The translations under genes were made by a program, and so were the position numbers. Shown piece after piece: positions 30,668 through 41,065 of a stretch of DNA of 58,626 nucleotides. Position 1 is the stretch's first letter; each line of letters begins with the position of its first letter. The notes beneath the pieces were generated by a model that was given only the letters and a program-made list of their open reading frames with translations, was not told the DNA's origin and made no database searches. The DNA is from an uncultured Pelagibacteraceae bacterium (GTDB lineage Bacteria; Pseudomonadota; Alphaproteobacteria; Pelagibacterales; Pelagibacteraceae), in NCBI GenBank assembly GCA_902571235.1, contig CACGBI010000005.1, positions 1-58,626 of the forward strand. Reading direction: 5' to 3'.

Positions 30668-31759
30668 GTGGTAAAAAAAATATACTTATTTTGTCCGTCT
30701 ATTAATGATGGAGGTTTAGAAAAAACATTATCAATTTATGCTAATTTTTTAACAAATTCTTTTCAAGTAAACTTAATTACAAATACTTTCAATAACAAAA
30801 GACTAAAAGTTTTTAATAAAAAAGTTAAAATAATAAATTTTAAAAATAAATTTTTTTCAAAAAGTAGGATAATAAATAATTTATTTTGTGTAATCAAAAC
30901 ATTGTTATTAAAAGAAAAAAATTTAATTGTTTTTTCACTTCATGATCATTTTTTTTGGTGTTTGCTAAAATTTTTTAAATTAAAATTTAAACTAATAATA
31001 AGAACATCAACTGCTATTATTAATGGCAAAAATAAAAGTGAAGAAGAATATCTTAAAAAACAATTCTATTTGAAAAACTTTATAACATTTTTTTATAGAT
31101 TTGCAGATTTAGTAATTACAGCTGCAACAAATAATAAATTATTTCTAAAAAATAAAATAAAAGCCAAAAATGTTAAAATTATTTATAATTATTTCCCTAG
31201 ATTTAAAGCCACGAAAAAAATTAAGAAAACTTATAACATTTTTTTTATAGGAAGGCTGGTTCCAGATAAAGACCCTATTTTTTTTCTAAAAAATTGTATA
31301 TCACTCTCACAAAAAATTAATTTTAATATTGGAATTATAGGAAAAGGAATTTGCTACAGAGAATTAAAATCACTTTCAAAAAAAAATAAAATAAAAAATG
31401 TTAAGATTTATGGTTATATTGAAAATGGTCTAAAAAAGTTTAACAAAAGAATTGACGTTATATGTATCACATCCAAATACGATGGTACGCCTAATGTTCT
31501 TGGAGAAGCAGTATCTTATAAAATCCCCTGTCTAGCACCAAAAAATGTTGGTTTATCCAATGTAATTCTATTAAACGGAAAAGGTGGTTATTTATATGAA
31601 CCTGATTCAGACAATAACTTTAAAGATAAATTAAGTTCAATAATATTGAACTATAATCAAGCGATTAAAAAATCAAAATTGGCATATAATAATTTAGATC
31701 GATTTAATTATAAAAATACTCTTCTTAAATTAGAAAGAAGTATTAATGAAGTTATATAA
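30668..31759 (+). CDS. GT4-family glycosyltransferase
   Basis: A 363-aa GT-B fold enzyme that adds a sugar from a nucleotide donor to a glycan, probably at the inner face of the cytoplasmic membrane. The N-terminal half is poorly conserved but has the SINDGGLEKTL acceptor-side loop; the C-terminal half has IGRLVPDKDP, GIIGKGICYREL, the IDVICITSKYDGTPNVLGEA segment with the EX7E-like acidic pair, and GGYLYEPD. GTG 30668 is the start, since no ATG precedes the conserved KKIYLFCPS. Donor and acceptor cannot be predicted. Confidence 0.83.
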   Translation: MVKKIYLFCPSINDGGLEKTLSIYANFLTNSFQVNLITNTFNNKRLKVFNKKVKIINFKNKFFSKSRIINNLFCVIKTLLLKEKNLIVFSLHDHFFWCLLKFFKLKFKLIIRTSTAIINGKNKSEEEYLKKQFYLKNFITFFYRFADLVITAATNNKLFLKNKIKAKNVKIIYNYFPRFKATKKIKKTYNIFFIGRLVPDKDPIFFLKNCISLSQKINFNIGIIGKGICYRELKSLSKKNKIKNVKIYGYIENGLKKFNKRIDVICITSKYDGTPNVLGEAVSYKIPCLAPKNVGLSNVILLNGKGGYLYEPDSDNNFKDKLSSIILNYNQAIKKSKLAYNNLDRFNYKNTLLKLERSINEVI

Positions 31760-31803
31760 AGTATTATTTAAAATATATAAAAAAATAAAGTAATATAATT
31801 ATT

Positions 31804-32949
31804 ATGAAAGAAATTCTAGGAGCAAAACCATTTTTTTTCCGACAAGAAAAATATATTTCTAATGAAATAAAAAAAACATTAATTTCGGGAAACCTATCTC
31901 AAGGAAAAAATATTAAAAGTTTTGAAAAAAAAACTTCCAAAATATTCAATTCAAAATTTTCAATTGCTGTCAATTCAGGTGGAACTGCTTTAGAAATTTG
32001 TTTAGAGGCTTTTGATGTTAAAGATAAAGAGGTTTTGGTTCCCACCCAAACTTTTATAGCAACTGCAAATGCTGTAGTTAGAGCTGGGGGGAAACCAATT
32101 TTTTGTGATATAGATCCTAAAACAGGTTGTATTGATGTTAATGATGTAAAAAAAAAAATAAATAAGAACACTGCTGGTGTCATTTTTGTTTACATGTTTG
32201 GGATTATTCCTGAGTCTACAATAAAAATAAAAAAATTGTGTAAAAAGAAAAATATTTTTTTATTAGAAGATGCTTCGCATGCACATGGTGGTGCAATTGA
32301 TAAATATATTGTTGGTAGTATAGGCGATGCAGCTTGTTTTTCATTTTATGCAACAAAAATTTTAACTTGTGGTGAAGGTGGATTAATAACAACAAATAAT
32401 TATAATTTTAAAAAAAAATGCTCTACAATAATGAATCATGGAAAGGGATCTAATAGTTCTCTTTTTGTTTATAGTGGAAATAATTTTAGATTAACTGAAA
32501 TACAGGCAATCATAGCATTAAATCAATTAAAATATTTGAAAAAAATAAATACTCATAGAAATAAAATAGCAAAAATTTATCAAAGATATTTGAAGAATAA
32601 TTTTTTTTATACTCAAATTATTTGTGATAAAAAGTCAAAGAATACATTTTGGCGCTATCCCTTATATTTATCAGAAAAAATCGATAGATCAGCTTTGCAA
32701 AAAATCTGTGCAAAAAAACATAATTTTAGAGTTACATGGATGTATGAACCATTATGTCATCAACAGCCAGTTTTTAAAAAAAATATAAAACTACCCAAAG
32801 CAGAAAATTCAATTAAAAGATTAATTAATCTTCCAACACATCTTGGTGTTAATCCTTCTGATGCAATACGAATTTGTAAAAAATTAGATTTAGAATGTAA
32901 AAAACTTTATGAAAAATATAAAAATATCAAGAGTATTGGTGACAGGTAG
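31804..32949 (+). CDS. second DegT-type sugar aminotransferase
   Basis: A 381-aa PLP aminotransferase of the DegT/StrS family, clearly different in sequence from the first copy in the island. Motifs are NSGGTALEICLEAF (58-71), VPTQTFIATANAV, EDASHAHGG (155-163) and the PLP lysine K185 in FYATKILTCGEGG. It is preceded by a 44-nt AT-only-like gap, the widest inside the island, and overlaps the next SDR gene by 41 nt. Two such enzymes imply at least two amino sugars, or one aminotransferase working on a non-sugar intermediate. Confidence 0.84.
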   Translation: MKEILGAKPFFFRQEKYISNEIKKTLISGNLSQGKNIKSFEKKTSKIFNSKFSIAVNSGGTALEICLEAFDVKDKEVLVPTQTFIATANAVVRAGGKPIFCDIDPKTGCIDVNDVKKKINKNTAGVIFVYMFGIIPESTIKIKKLCKKKNIFLLEDASHAHGGAIDKYIVGSIGDAACFSFYATKILTCGEGGLITTNNYNFKKKCSTIMNHGKGSNSSLFVYSGNNFRLTEIQAIIALNQLKYLKKINTHRNKIAKIYQRYLKNNFFYTQIICDKKSKNTFWRYPLYLSEKIDRSALQKICAKKHNFRVTWMYEPLCHQQPVFKKNIKLPKAENSIKRLINLPTHLGVNPSDAIRICKKLDLECKKLYEKYKNIKSIGDR

Positions 32950-33844
32950 TTCTGGTGTAGTTGGTCATGGAGTGTCGACTGATTTAATTAAAAATAATTA
33001 TTTTGTTTTAGGAACATCAAATAAAAAAACTCTTTTTTCAAGCTCATCAAATTTTAAAAATGTTACAAATATTAATTTTAGTAGCAAAAATTTTTTAAAA
33101 AAAATTGAAAAATTAATTAAGGATTTCAAACCACAAGCATTAATTAATTGTGCAGCTTTGCTACCATATAAAGCATCAAAAAATTATAAATTAAGAATGA
33201 ATGAAGTTAATAATAAATCTGTAATAAATTTAATTAATTTATCAATTAAAAATAATTTGCTTTTTTTTATTAATATTGGTGGGCATTCAATTCAGGAGAA
33301 GCTTAAAGATAGAAATTTGTCAAAAATTCAAAAATTTTATTTTAAGTCTAAGAATATTGTGGAAAAGAAGATTTTAGATAAAAAAAATAAAATAAATATT
33401 ATTTCTTTAAATATCTTGGCTCCATATGGATATATTTTAGAGGAAACATCTTTAATTCCCAAATTCATTAACAAAATAAAAAAAGGCCAGAATATAGATA
33501 TCTTTAGCGATGGTAAAAGAAAACAAATTTTTACATTTTCTGAAGATGTAGGGGCTGCTTGTAGACACATTTTCAAAAATAATTTGAAAGGTGCTATATC
33601 ATTTGCGGGACCGGCCGTGATAACAACAAAATATTTAGCAAAATCCATCATTTCTATTTTTGCTAAAAAAAAAATTCATATTTCTTTTAAAAAAAATATT
33701 AAAGATAAAGATGGTATGGCAGTAAAAAATTATCTAAAAGAAAAAAATAAAAAAAAAATATTATCAGTTAAAAAACACAGCCTAAAAAAAAGTTTAGTCA
33801 AAATTTTCAAGTATGATTCTACAATTAAGATAAAAAATAAATGA
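32909..33844 (+). CDS. NAD-dependent epimerase/reductase (SDR)
   Basis: A 311-aa SDR protein with the NAD loop VTGSSGVVGHG (11-21), NCAALLPYKAS, a catalytic-type Y144xxxK148 in FYFKSK, and LNILAPYG. It resembles sugar-nucleotide reductases and epimerases of O-antigen clusters. ATG 32909 lies 41 nt inside the preceding gene and directly before the conserved ISRVLVTGSSG, so the long overlap is real unless the start is a downstream non-ATG codon. Substrate unknown. Confidence 0.8.
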   Translation: MKNIKISRVLVTGSSGVVGHGVSTDLIKNNYFVLGTSNKKTLFSSSSNFKNVTNINFSSKNFLKKIEKLIKDFKPQALINCAALLPYKASKNYKLRMNEVNNKSVINLINLSIKNNLLFFINIGGHSIQEKLKDRNLSKIQKFYFKSKNIVEKKILDKKNKINIISLNILAPYGYILEETSLIPKFINKIKKGQNIDIFSDGKRKQIFTFSEDVGAACRHIFKNNLKGAISFAGPAVITTKYLAKSIISIFAKKKIHISFKKNIKDKDGMAVKNYLKEKNKKKILSVKKHSLKKSLVKIFKYDSTIKIKNK

Positions 33845-34509
33845 AAACTACAGTAGGATGCTTACAACCCGCGTATATTCCCTGGATACCATTTTTTAAA
33901 AGATTTTTAACATGTGATTATTTTGTGTTATTAGATGATGTCGACTATTCAAAACATAAATTTCAAAATAGAACATATATTAAATTTAATAATTTGAAGA
34001 ATTTGCTCACTGTGCCCGTTCACTATAAAATGAAGGTTCCAATTAATCAAATACAAATAGATAATTCAAAAAATTGGAGAAAAAAGCATTACCAAACAAT
34101 TTTTCAAGCTTATTCTAAATCAGATTTTTTTTCAGATTTTCAATTAGATTTTGAAAAAATCTATCTAAAAGAGTGGGACTCTTTATTTCTACTTAATTTA
34201 GAAATATTAAATTTTTTTAAAAATTTCTTTAATATTAAAAAAGAACTTTATATATCCTCAAAACTTAATGTAATTGGTACTGGTAATGAAAAATTAGTAA
34301 ATATTTGTAAATATTTTGATGCAAAATATTTTGTAGTTAAAAAAAATACTGAAGATTACCACCCTAAAGAATATTTTAATAATAATGGTATAGATTTTAA
34401 ATATCATGAAAATTCTAGCATAGAATATAATCAAGCAGGAGATAATTTCATATCTGATTTAAGTATTTTAGATTATGCCGCTAACAATGGGAAAAAATTA
34501 ATTTTTTAA
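33841..34509 (+). CDS. WbqC family protein
   Basis: A 222-aa protein recognised by its N-terminal motif GCLQPAYIPWIPFFKR and the following DVDYSKHKFQNRTYIK and LTVPV segments, all characteristic of the WbqC-like family. Members sit in O-antigen and capsule clusters, but their reaction is not established. The ATG overlaps the preceding SDR stop by 4 nt (ATGA). It ends the island, 6 nt from the convergent lpd gene, so no room remains for a separate terminator. Confidence 0.85.
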   Translation: MKTTVGCLQPAYIPWIPFFKRFLTCDYFVLLDDVDYSKHKFQNRTYIKFNNLKNLLTVPVHYKMKVPINQIQIDNSKNWRKKHYQTIFQAYSKSDFFSDFQLDFEKIYLKEWDSLFLLNLEILNFFKNFFNIKKELYISSKLNVIGTGNEKLVNICKYFDAKYFVVKKNTEDYHPKEYFNNNGIDFKYHENSSIEYNQAGDNFISDLSILDYAANNGKKLIF

Positions 34510-34515
34510 AAATAT

Positions 34516-35916
34516 TTAAGAATGTATTGCTCTTTTATCAACTGATAAGGCTGCTTCTTTTACGGCCTCTGAAAAAGTTGGATGTGCATGACACGTTCTT
34601 GCAATATCTTCTGCACTTGCTCCGAACTCCATAGCAACACCAATTTCTGCTATCAATTCTCCTGCATGAGGTCCAATTAAGTGTGCTCCTAAAACCTTAT
34701 CAGTTTGAGCATCTGCCAAAATTTTGACAAATCCTTCAGCATCATCAATTGCTTTTGCTCTTGAATTGGCCATAAAAGAAAATTTTCCAATTTTATAATC
34801 TATGTTATTTTCTTTTAATTGTTCCTCCGTCTTTCCAATAGAAGCTACCTCTGGTTTTGTATATATAACTCCAGGAATTGTATTATAGTTTACATGACCT
34901 GACTGACCAACAATATTTTCAGCAACAGCTATTCCCTCATCCTCTGCTTTATGAGCTAACATTGGACCATTGATTACATCACCAATAGCATAAATATTAT
35001 TTTGATTAGTTTTAAAATTTTTATCTGTTTTTACTCTTTGTTTATCATCAATATTAATTCCAGCAGCTTCAATATTTAAATTCTCAATATTTGGTTTTCT
35101 ACCAACAGAAATTAAGACAACATCACAATCAAAATCTTTTTTATTTCCATCTTTATCTGTAGTTAGAACAACTGCACCTTTATTATTTTTTTTTATTTTT
35201 TCAACTTTGTGCTGCATATGAAATTTTATTCCTTGTTTTTTTAAAATTTTCATAAACTCTAGAGAAATTTCCCTGTCCATACCAGGGGTAATATGCTCTA
35301 AAAATTCTACTACATGCACCTCTGCTCCTAGTCTTGACCAAACTGATCCCATTTCTAAACCAATATATCCACCACCTACAACAACCATTTTTTTTGGAAC
35401 CTGTTCAATTTTTAAAGCTCCAGTTGAAGATAATATTATTTTTTCATCAAAATTGATTCCAGGAAGTGGTACAGGAACTGATCCTGTTGCAATTACTATC
35501 TTGTCTGCACTAATTGTTTTTTCTTTATTATCAGCATCTTTTATATTAATTTCATTTTTTGACTTAAAGCTTCCATGACCTTTAAAATACGTAACTTTAT
35601 TTTTCTTCAAAAGAAACTCTACACCTTTTGTTAAAACCGTTACGGCTTTATCTTTACTCTTCATCATTTTATTAAGATTTAACTTTACCTCGCCAACTTC
35701 TATTCCTTTATTAGATAAATTTTTAACCTTATGAAATTCTTCAGATAAATTTAGTAAGCTTTTTGAAGGTATACATCCAACATTAAGGCAAGTTCCTCCT
35801 AACGAACCTCTAGATTCAATACATGCAGTTTTTAATCCTAATTGAGCTAATCTGATAGCACAAACATATCCTCCTGGACCACCACCAATAACAACTGCTT
35901 GAAATTTCTCTGACAT
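34516..35916 (-). CDS. lpd: dihydrolipoamide dehydrogenase
   Basis: FAD-dependent E3 that reoxidises lipoamide of 2-oxoglutarate (and possibly pyruvate) dehydrogenase, 466 aa. The FAD loop GGGPGG is at 11-16, the redox disulfide is C43-C48 in GGTCLNVGC, the NAD loop is VGGGYIGLEMGS, and the catalytic His-Glu pair is in HAHPTFSE at the C-terminus. It lies directly after sucB (adjacent base), last in the TCA run. Confidence 0.96.
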   Translation of the reverse strand: MSEKFQAVVIGGGPGGYVCAIRLAQLGLKTACIESRGSLGGTCLNVGCIPSKSLLNLSEEFHKVKNLSNKGIEVGEVKLNLNKMMKSKDKAVTVLTKGVEFLLKKNKVTYFKGHGSFKSKNEINIKDADNKEKTISADKIVIATGSVPVPLPGINFDEKIILSSTGALKIEQVPKKMVVVGGGYIGLEMGSVWSRLGAEVHVVEFLEHITPGMDREISLEFMKILKKQGIKFHMQHKVEKIKKNNKGAVVLTTDKDGNKKDFDCDVVLISVGRKPNIENLNIEAAGINIDDKQRVKTDKNFKTNQNNIYAIGDVINGPMLAHKAEDEGIAVAENIVGQSGHVNYNTIPGVIYTKPEVASIGKTEEQLKENNIDYKIGKFSFMANSRAKAIDDAEGFVKILADAQTDKVLGAHLIGPHAGELIAEIGVAMEFGASAEDIARTCHAHPTFSEAVKEAALSVDKRAIHS

Positions 35917-37242
35917 CTAAATATCTAAAAATAATCTTCTTGGATCCTCTAAATTCTCCTTAATCATCTTTAAAAATGAAACAGATTCTTTTCCATCTAT
36001 AATTCTATGATCATAGGATAAAGCTAAATACATAATTGGCCTAATCTTAATCTCACCATCAACTACAACTGGTCTTTCTATTATATTGTGCATTCCAAGT
36101 ACAGCTGACTGTGGCAAATTTAATATTGGGGTTGATAGCATTGATCCATACACACCTCCATTGCTTATAGTAAACGTGCCTCCTTGGAGATCTTCAATCG
36201 TCAACTTTCCATCCCTTGCTTTTTCTGAAATTTCTTTAATATTTTTTTCAATATCCGAAAATGATAACTCATCAGCATTTTTTAAAACTGGAACAACTAA
36301 ACCTTTTTCAGTGCCAACTGCAAAACTAATATTATAATAATTTTTGTAAATTATATCTTCATTATCAATTTCTGCATTAACTGTTGGAAAAGATTTTAAC
36401 GCTACGATACACGCCTTAACAAAAAAAGACATAAAGCCTAATTTAATGCCATATCTGCTTTGAAAATCTTCTTGATTTTCTTTTCGCATCTCCATAATGC
36501 TCGACATATCAACTTCGTTAAAAGTTGTTAATAAAGCAGCATTTTCTTGTGCTTGCTTTAATCTTTTAGCAATTGTTTGTCTCAATCTGGTCATTTTAAT
36601 TTTTTCCTCAGGACCATATTGAGCTTTTCTTTCGGATGGATGAGGTTTTACACCCATTAGACTAATTAGATCGCCTTTTAAAATCCTTCCATCTTTACCA
36701 GAACCTTTCACAGATTGAATATCAATTTTCTTCTCAGCAATAATTTTTCTGACAGCAGGTGACAAGGTTTCATTTTCTTGCTTTACCTCTAAATTTTCAT
36801 CTTTTATAACTTCATTTGTCAAAATCAATGGTTCGTCATCTAAAGTTTTTTCTTCATTTGTCAAAATCAATGGTTCGTCAACTAAAGGTTTTTGATCAAA
36901 AACCTTTGGCTCTTTTTTCTTTGAAACCTCTAAATTAATAATTTCTTTTTTTGGTAAATTTTTTGCAATTTTTTTTATTTCCGTGCCTTCAGCTTGGCTA
37001 GATCCATTTTCTGATACTGAACCAAGTAATGCTCCTACTTCAACTACAGTTCCGTCTTTAGAATTAATTTTGGATAACACACCACTAATTGGTGATGGAA
37101 CCTCTAAATTAACTTTATCGGTTTCTAATTCAACAATAGGTTCATCAACTTCAACTCTTTCCCCTTCATTTTTTAACCATTTGGAAACTGTTGCTTCAGT
37201 AATACTTTCTCCTAAAACTGGAACTAAGATTTTTTCACTCAT
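35917..37242 (-). CDS. sucB: 2-oxoglutarate dehydrogenase E2 (dihydrolipoyl succinyltransferase)
   Basis: Transfers succinyl from E1 to CoA. The 441-aa protein has one lipoyl domain with K43 in [10 protein letters not shown], a long charged linker (about 78-158), a peripheral-subunit-binding domain (about 159-193) and the catalytic domain ending in [10 protein letters not shown] with the catalytic His and Asp. The linker contains a 14-residue tandem repeat around DEPLILTNE (122-130 and 136-144). It lies 5 nt after sucA. Confidence 0.96.
   Translation of the reverse strand: MSEKILVPVLGESITEATVSKWLKNEGERVEVDEPIVELETDKVNLEVPSPISGVLSKINSKDGTVVEVGALLGSVSENGSSQAEGTEIKKIAKNLPKKEIINLEVSKKKEPKVFDQKPLVDEPLILTNEEKTLDDEPLILTNEVIKDENLEVKQENETLSPAVRKIIAEKKIDIQSVKGSGKDGRILKGDLISLMGVKPHPSERKAQYGPEEKIKMTRLRQTIAKRLKQAQENAALLTTFNEVDMSSIMEMRKENQEDFQSRYGIKLGFMSFFVKACIVALKSFPTVNAEIDNEDIIYKNYYNISFAVGTEKGLVVPVLKNADELSFSDIEKNIKEISEKARDGKLTIEDLQGGTFTISNGGVYGSMLSTPILNLPQSAVLGMHNIIERPVVVDGEIKIRPIMYLALSYDHRIIDGKESVSFLKMIKENLEDPRRLFLDI
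36811..36894 (-). repeat. 42-nt tandem repeat in the sucB linker
   Basis: Two consecutive 42-nt units (36811-36852 and 36853-36894) share a perfect 28-nt core and code for two copies of DEPLILTNE plus a less similar spacer. The near-identical DNA, not just protein, points to a recent duplication. It changes only the flexible linker length between lipoyl and binding domains. Confidence 0.8.
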
Positions 37243-37247
37243 TACTT

Positions 37248-40151
37248 TTATTCAAATACCTTTTTAATAATTTCTTGTTGTTGAGAAATATGCCTTTTAG
37301 CATAACCAGTTGCTGGTGTTGCATCTGGACTTCTACCTATATAAGAAATTTGATTATTATTAGCCTTAATATTATCTAATGTCCATTGGATATAATCTCT
37401 TACTGAAAACCAAGCACCCATATTTTTAGGTTCTTCCTGGCACCAAAAAAATTTGGCATTTCTTGCATATGGTTTAAGTTCTTTAACAAGAGTTTTTGCA
37501 GGAAATGGATAAAGTTGTTCTATTCTAAACAAAACTACATCATTTATTTTTAATTTTTCTCTAGCTTCTAATAAATCAAAATATACTTTCCCTGAACACA
37601 TAATCACTTTTCTAATTTCTGAACTATCTTTTAATTTAATAAATCCTTTTATTTTTGGATCAATCGCATGATCCCAAAGTACTCTATGAAATGAATTTAA
37701 CTTATTAAAATCATCTAAATTTGAGACACAATATTTATTTCTAAGAAGTGATTTTGGCGTCATCATAATTAATGGTTTTCTAAAGTCTCTGTGCATTTGT
37801 CTTCTAAGAGCATGAAAATAATTTGCAGGTGTTGTACAATTCATAACTTGCATATTGTCATTTGAACACAACTGTAAAAATCTTTCTAATCTGGCAGATG
37901 AATGCTCTGGCCCTTGACCTTCATATCCATGAGGTAATAACATTACCAATCCTGAGGCTCTTCTCCATTTTCTTTCACCTGATGCAACAAACTGATCAAT
38001 TACAACTTGAGCACCATTTGCGAAATCTCCAAATTGTGCTTCCCATAAAGTAAGAGTGTTAGGTTCAACTAGACTATAACCATATTCAAATCCTAGAACA
38101 GCTAATTCAGATAAAAAACTATCAACTATTTCAAATTGTTTTTGATTTTTTGAAATATTATTTAAAGGTACATACCGACTATTATCTATTTGATTTCTCA
38201 ATACAGAATGCCTTTGACTAAAAGTTCCTCTCCCAGAGTCTTGACCAACTAATCTTACAGGATATCCTTCTTCTAATAACGAACCAAATGCTAATGCTTC
38301 GGCTGTTGACCAATCTATATTAGATCCATTTTTTACAGCTTCTTTTCTATTATTTAATATTTTGATAATCGTTTTATGTAAGTGTAATTCATCAGATGGT
38401 GAGTTTATTTTATCTGAAATCTTTAACAATTTTTTAGTATCTGCTCCTGTCACACCTCTTTTATCTTTTCCTCTCTCTGGTTTATAGGCTGACCACGTGC
38501 CCTCAAACCATGCAATTTTAGGTTTATAATCTTTTGCATTTTTAAATTGATCATCGAGCAAATCTTTAAATTTGTTAATTGAATTACTTAAACTTTCTTG
38601 TGATATAACATTTTGATCTACAAGTTTTTTTCCATAAACTTCTGTTGTTGAAGGATGAGATCTAATTTTTTTATACATTAAAGGTTGAGTAAAAGATGGC
38701 TCATCTCCTTCATTATGACCAAATCTTCTATAACAAATCAAATCTACAACGACATCTCTGTTAAACTTCAGTCTGAAATCTGTTGCAATTCTAGCAGCAA
38801 AGACAACAGCCTCTGGATCATCGCCATTTGCATGAATTATTGGAGCATCAACCATTTTTGCTATGTCTGAAGGATAGGGAGAGGATCGAGCAAATCTAGG
38901 GCTTGTCGTAAACCCTATTTGATTATTTACTATTATATGAATTGTACCTCCAGTATTGTGTCCAGGAAGTCCAGACATTGCGAAACATTCAGCTACAACA
39001 CCCTGACCTGCGAAAGCAGCATCACCATGAATTAATATTGGTATTACTTTTTTTCTTTCTTTGTCCTTATGGAAATATTGTTTTGCCCTAGTTTGACCAA
39101 GCACAACTGGATTTACTGCCTCTAAATGTGAAGGGTTATCTGTCAAACTAACATGAACCGAATTTCCATCAAATTCTCTATTAGATGATGCACCAAGATG
39201 ATATTTTACATCTCCTGCTTCCTCATCTGATGATGTTTCAAATTCTCCAGCAAATTCATTAAATATTCTTTTATAAGATTTTTGCAAAACATTAGCTAAA
39301 ACATTCAGCCTGCCTCTGTGAGACATGCCGATCTTTACTTCTTTTGCTTTTGATTGCCCACTAATTTTAATTATTTGTTCTAGAGCTGGTATTAGACTTT
39401 CTGCTCCATCTAATCCAAATCTTTTAGTTCCAACATATTTTTTGTGAAGAAACTTCTCAAAACCCTCTGCTTGAATAAGTTTGTTTAAAATAGCTTCTTT
39501 GCCATTCTTAGTAAAATTTAAATTATCTTTAGACAACTCAATACGGTCTCTGAACCATTTCCTTTCTGTAGGATTTGAAATATGCATATATTCATAACCA
39601 ATCGGTCCACAATAAGTTTTTTTTAAAAAACTTAATATTTCAATAATATTTGAATATTGTTTATTTGTAACTCCCCCTAAATAAATTTTTTTCTTATAAT
39701 CTTCTTTTTTAAAACCAAATGATTCTGGATGTAATTCATCTAAATAATCTGATTTTAATAAACCTAGTGGATCTAATTTTGCAATAAGATGTCCTCTTTG
39801 CCTGTAAGATCTTATCATCGAAACAGCCTTAATCGAGTCTTCGTTAGATCTAGATGAGTTTACATTTTTATCATAAGCAATAGTTTCATTTAAATTATTA
39901 TCTCCCTCTTCAATTTTTTTTTGAAGTTCATCAATCTCCACTTTATTTTTTTTTGGACTCCATGAAGGTCCATTGATTTCTTTTGCAATAACATTAAATT
40001 CATCTCCAATTCCTTCAAAATAATCTCTCCAACTAACTGGTAAATTTGGATCCTTGTTAACAAACTTAAGATACATTTGTTCAATAAATGCACTATTAGA
40101 CTTGTTTAAAAATGAAGTTTTTTCATAATCAAGATTTTTTGATGAAGACAT
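37248..40151 (-). CDS. sucA: 2-oxoglutarate dehydrogenase E1
   Basis: Thiamine-diphosphate-dependent decarboxylase of the TCA cycle, 967 aa, full length. Motifs include the N-terminal [43 protein letters not shown], the ThDP segment with [21 protein letters not shown], and [14 protein letters not shown] near the C-terminus. A sigma70-like promoter sits in the 37-nt gap to sucD, so it can be expressed apart from sucCD. Confidence 0.97.
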   Translation of the reverse strand: MSSSKNLDYEKTSFLNKSNSAFIEQMYLKFVNKDPNLPVSWRDYFEGIGDEFNVIAKEINGPSWSPKKNKVEIDELQKKIEEGDNNLNETIAYDKNVNSSRSNEDSIKAVSMIRSYRQRGHLIAKLDPLGLLKSDYLDELHPESFGFKKEDYKKKIYLGGVTNKQYSNIIEILSFLKKTYCGPIGYEYMHISNPTERKWFRDRIELSKDNLNFTKNGKEAILNKLIQAEGFEKFLHKKYVGTKRFGLDGAESLIPALEQIIKISGQSKAKEVKIGMSHRGRLNVLANVLQKSYKRIFNEFAGEFETSSDEEAGDVKYHLGASSNREFDGNSVHVSLTDNPSHLEAVNPVVLGQTRAKQYFHKDKERKKVIPILIHGDAAFAGQGVVAECFAMSGLPGHNTGGTIHIIVNNQIGFTTSPRFARSSPYPSDIAKMVDAPIIHANGDDPEAVVFAARIATDFRLKFNRDVVVDLICYRRFGHNEGDEPSFTQPLMYKKIRSHPSTTEVYGKKLVDQNVISQESLSNSINKFKDLLDDQFKNAKDYKPKIAWFEGTWSAYKPERGKDKRGVTGADTKKLLKISDKINSPSDELHLHKTIIKILNNRKEAVKNGSNIDWSTAEALAFGSLLEEGYPVRLVGQDSGRGTFSQRHSVLRNQIDNSRYVPLNNISKNQKQFEIVDSFLSELAVLGFEYGYSLVEPNTLTLWEAQFGDFANGAQVVIDQFVASGERKWRRASGLVMLLPHGYEGQGPEHSSARLERFLQLCSNDNMQVMNCTTPANYFHALRRQMHRDFRKPLIMMTPKSLLRNKYCVSNLDDFNKLNSFHRVLWDHAIDPKIKGFIKLKDSSEIRKVIMCSGKVYFDLLEAREKLKINDVVLFRIEQLYPFPAKTLVKELKPYARNAKFFWCQEEPKNMGAWFSVRDYIQWTLDNIKANNNQISYIGRSPDATPATGYAKRHISQQQEIIKKVFE

Positions 40152-40164
40152 CTTTATTTTATTT

Positions 40165-40192
40165 AATATATAACCCTAACATTATTTTTCAA
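40165..40192 (-). promoter_or_regulatory. sigma70-like promoter for sucA-sucB-lpd
   Basis: On the minus strand TTGAAA (40187-40192, overlapping the sucD stop) and TATATT (40165-40170) are 16 nt apart. The predicted start is about 6-7 nt before the sucA ATG at 40151, so the leader would be almost absent. Confidence 0.5.
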
Positions 40193-41064
40193 TTAGACAG
40201 TTTATTAAATAAAGTTTTACCAATTATTGATGGTGATTTAGCAACTGTAATGCCACATTCTTCCATTTTTTTAATTTTATCCTCTGCACCACCTTTCCCA
40301 CCTGAAATAATTGCTCCTGCATGTCCCATTCTTCTTCCTTTTGGGGCAGTGATTCCCGCAATGAATCCAACTATAGGTTTTTTGATTTTATGATTTTTCA
40401 CAAATTCCGCAGCTTCTTCCTCAGCTGTTCCTCCAATTTCTCCAATCATTAAAATTGACTGTGTTTCATCATCATTTAAAAATAAATCCAAACAATCTAT
40501 AAAATTTGTACCATTTATCGGATCTCCACCAATTCCAATACAAGTGGATTGACCAAGTCCATTTTCTGTTGTTTGGGCTACTGCTTCATAGGTTAGGGTA
40601 CCTGATCTTGATACTATGCCAACCGTTCCTTTTTTATGAATGACCGCTGGCATAATACCAATTTTACATTCATCTGGTGTGATAATTCCTGGGCAATTTG
40701 GTCCAATCAATCTACTCTTCGAGCCATTTAATTTTTGTCTTACCTTAAGCATATCCTGAACTGGAATACCTTCTGTAATACAAACAATTAATTCTACTGA
40801 TGCATCTATTGCTTCTATAATCGCGGCAGCAGCAAATTTTGCAGGAACATAAATCATTGTTGCATCTGCACCAACGTTATCTTTTGCTTCGATAACACTA
40901 TTAAAAACAGGTCTTTCTAAATGTCTTTGACCACCTTTTTTTGGAGTTACACCTCCAACTAAATTAGTTCCATATTTAATTGCTTGCTCAGAGTGAAAAG
41001 TACCATGTGCACCTGTAAAGCCTTGACAGATTACCTTTGTATTTTTGTTTACTAAAACAGACAT
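40189..41064 (-). CDS. sucD: succinyl-CoA synthetase alpha subunit
   Basis: With SucC, interconverts succinyl-CoA and succinate with NTP formation. The 291-aa protein has the CoA-binding [15 protein letters not shown] segment, [17 protein letters not shown] and the phosphohistidine H248 in [11 protein letters not shown]. It starts one base after the sucC stop. Confidence 0.97.
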   Translation of the reverse strand: MSVLVNKNTKVICQGFTGAHGTFHSEQAIKYGTNLVGGVTPKKGGQRHLERPVFNSVIEAKDNVGADATMIYVPAKFAAAAIIEAIDASVELIVCITEGIPVQDMLKVRQKLNGSKSRLIGPNCPGIITPDECKIGIMPAVIHKKGTVGIVSRSGTLTYEAVAQTTENGLGQSTCIGIGGDPINGTNFIDCLDLFLNDDETQSILMIGEIGGTAEEEAAEFVKNHKIKKPIVGFIAGITAPKGRRMGHAGAIISGGKGGAEDKIKKMEECGITVAKSPSIIGKTLFNKLSN

Positions 41065-41065
41065 C

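Noticed and set aside
31794-31799. A perfect TATAAT upstream of the second DegT gene
   Set aside because: It is only 4 nt before the ATG, has no -35 box at the right distance, and such hexamers are frequent in this base composition.
36811-36894. Repeat considered as part of a CRISPR array
   Set aside because: Only two units, directly adjacent, in frame within sucB; there is no array and no cas gene.
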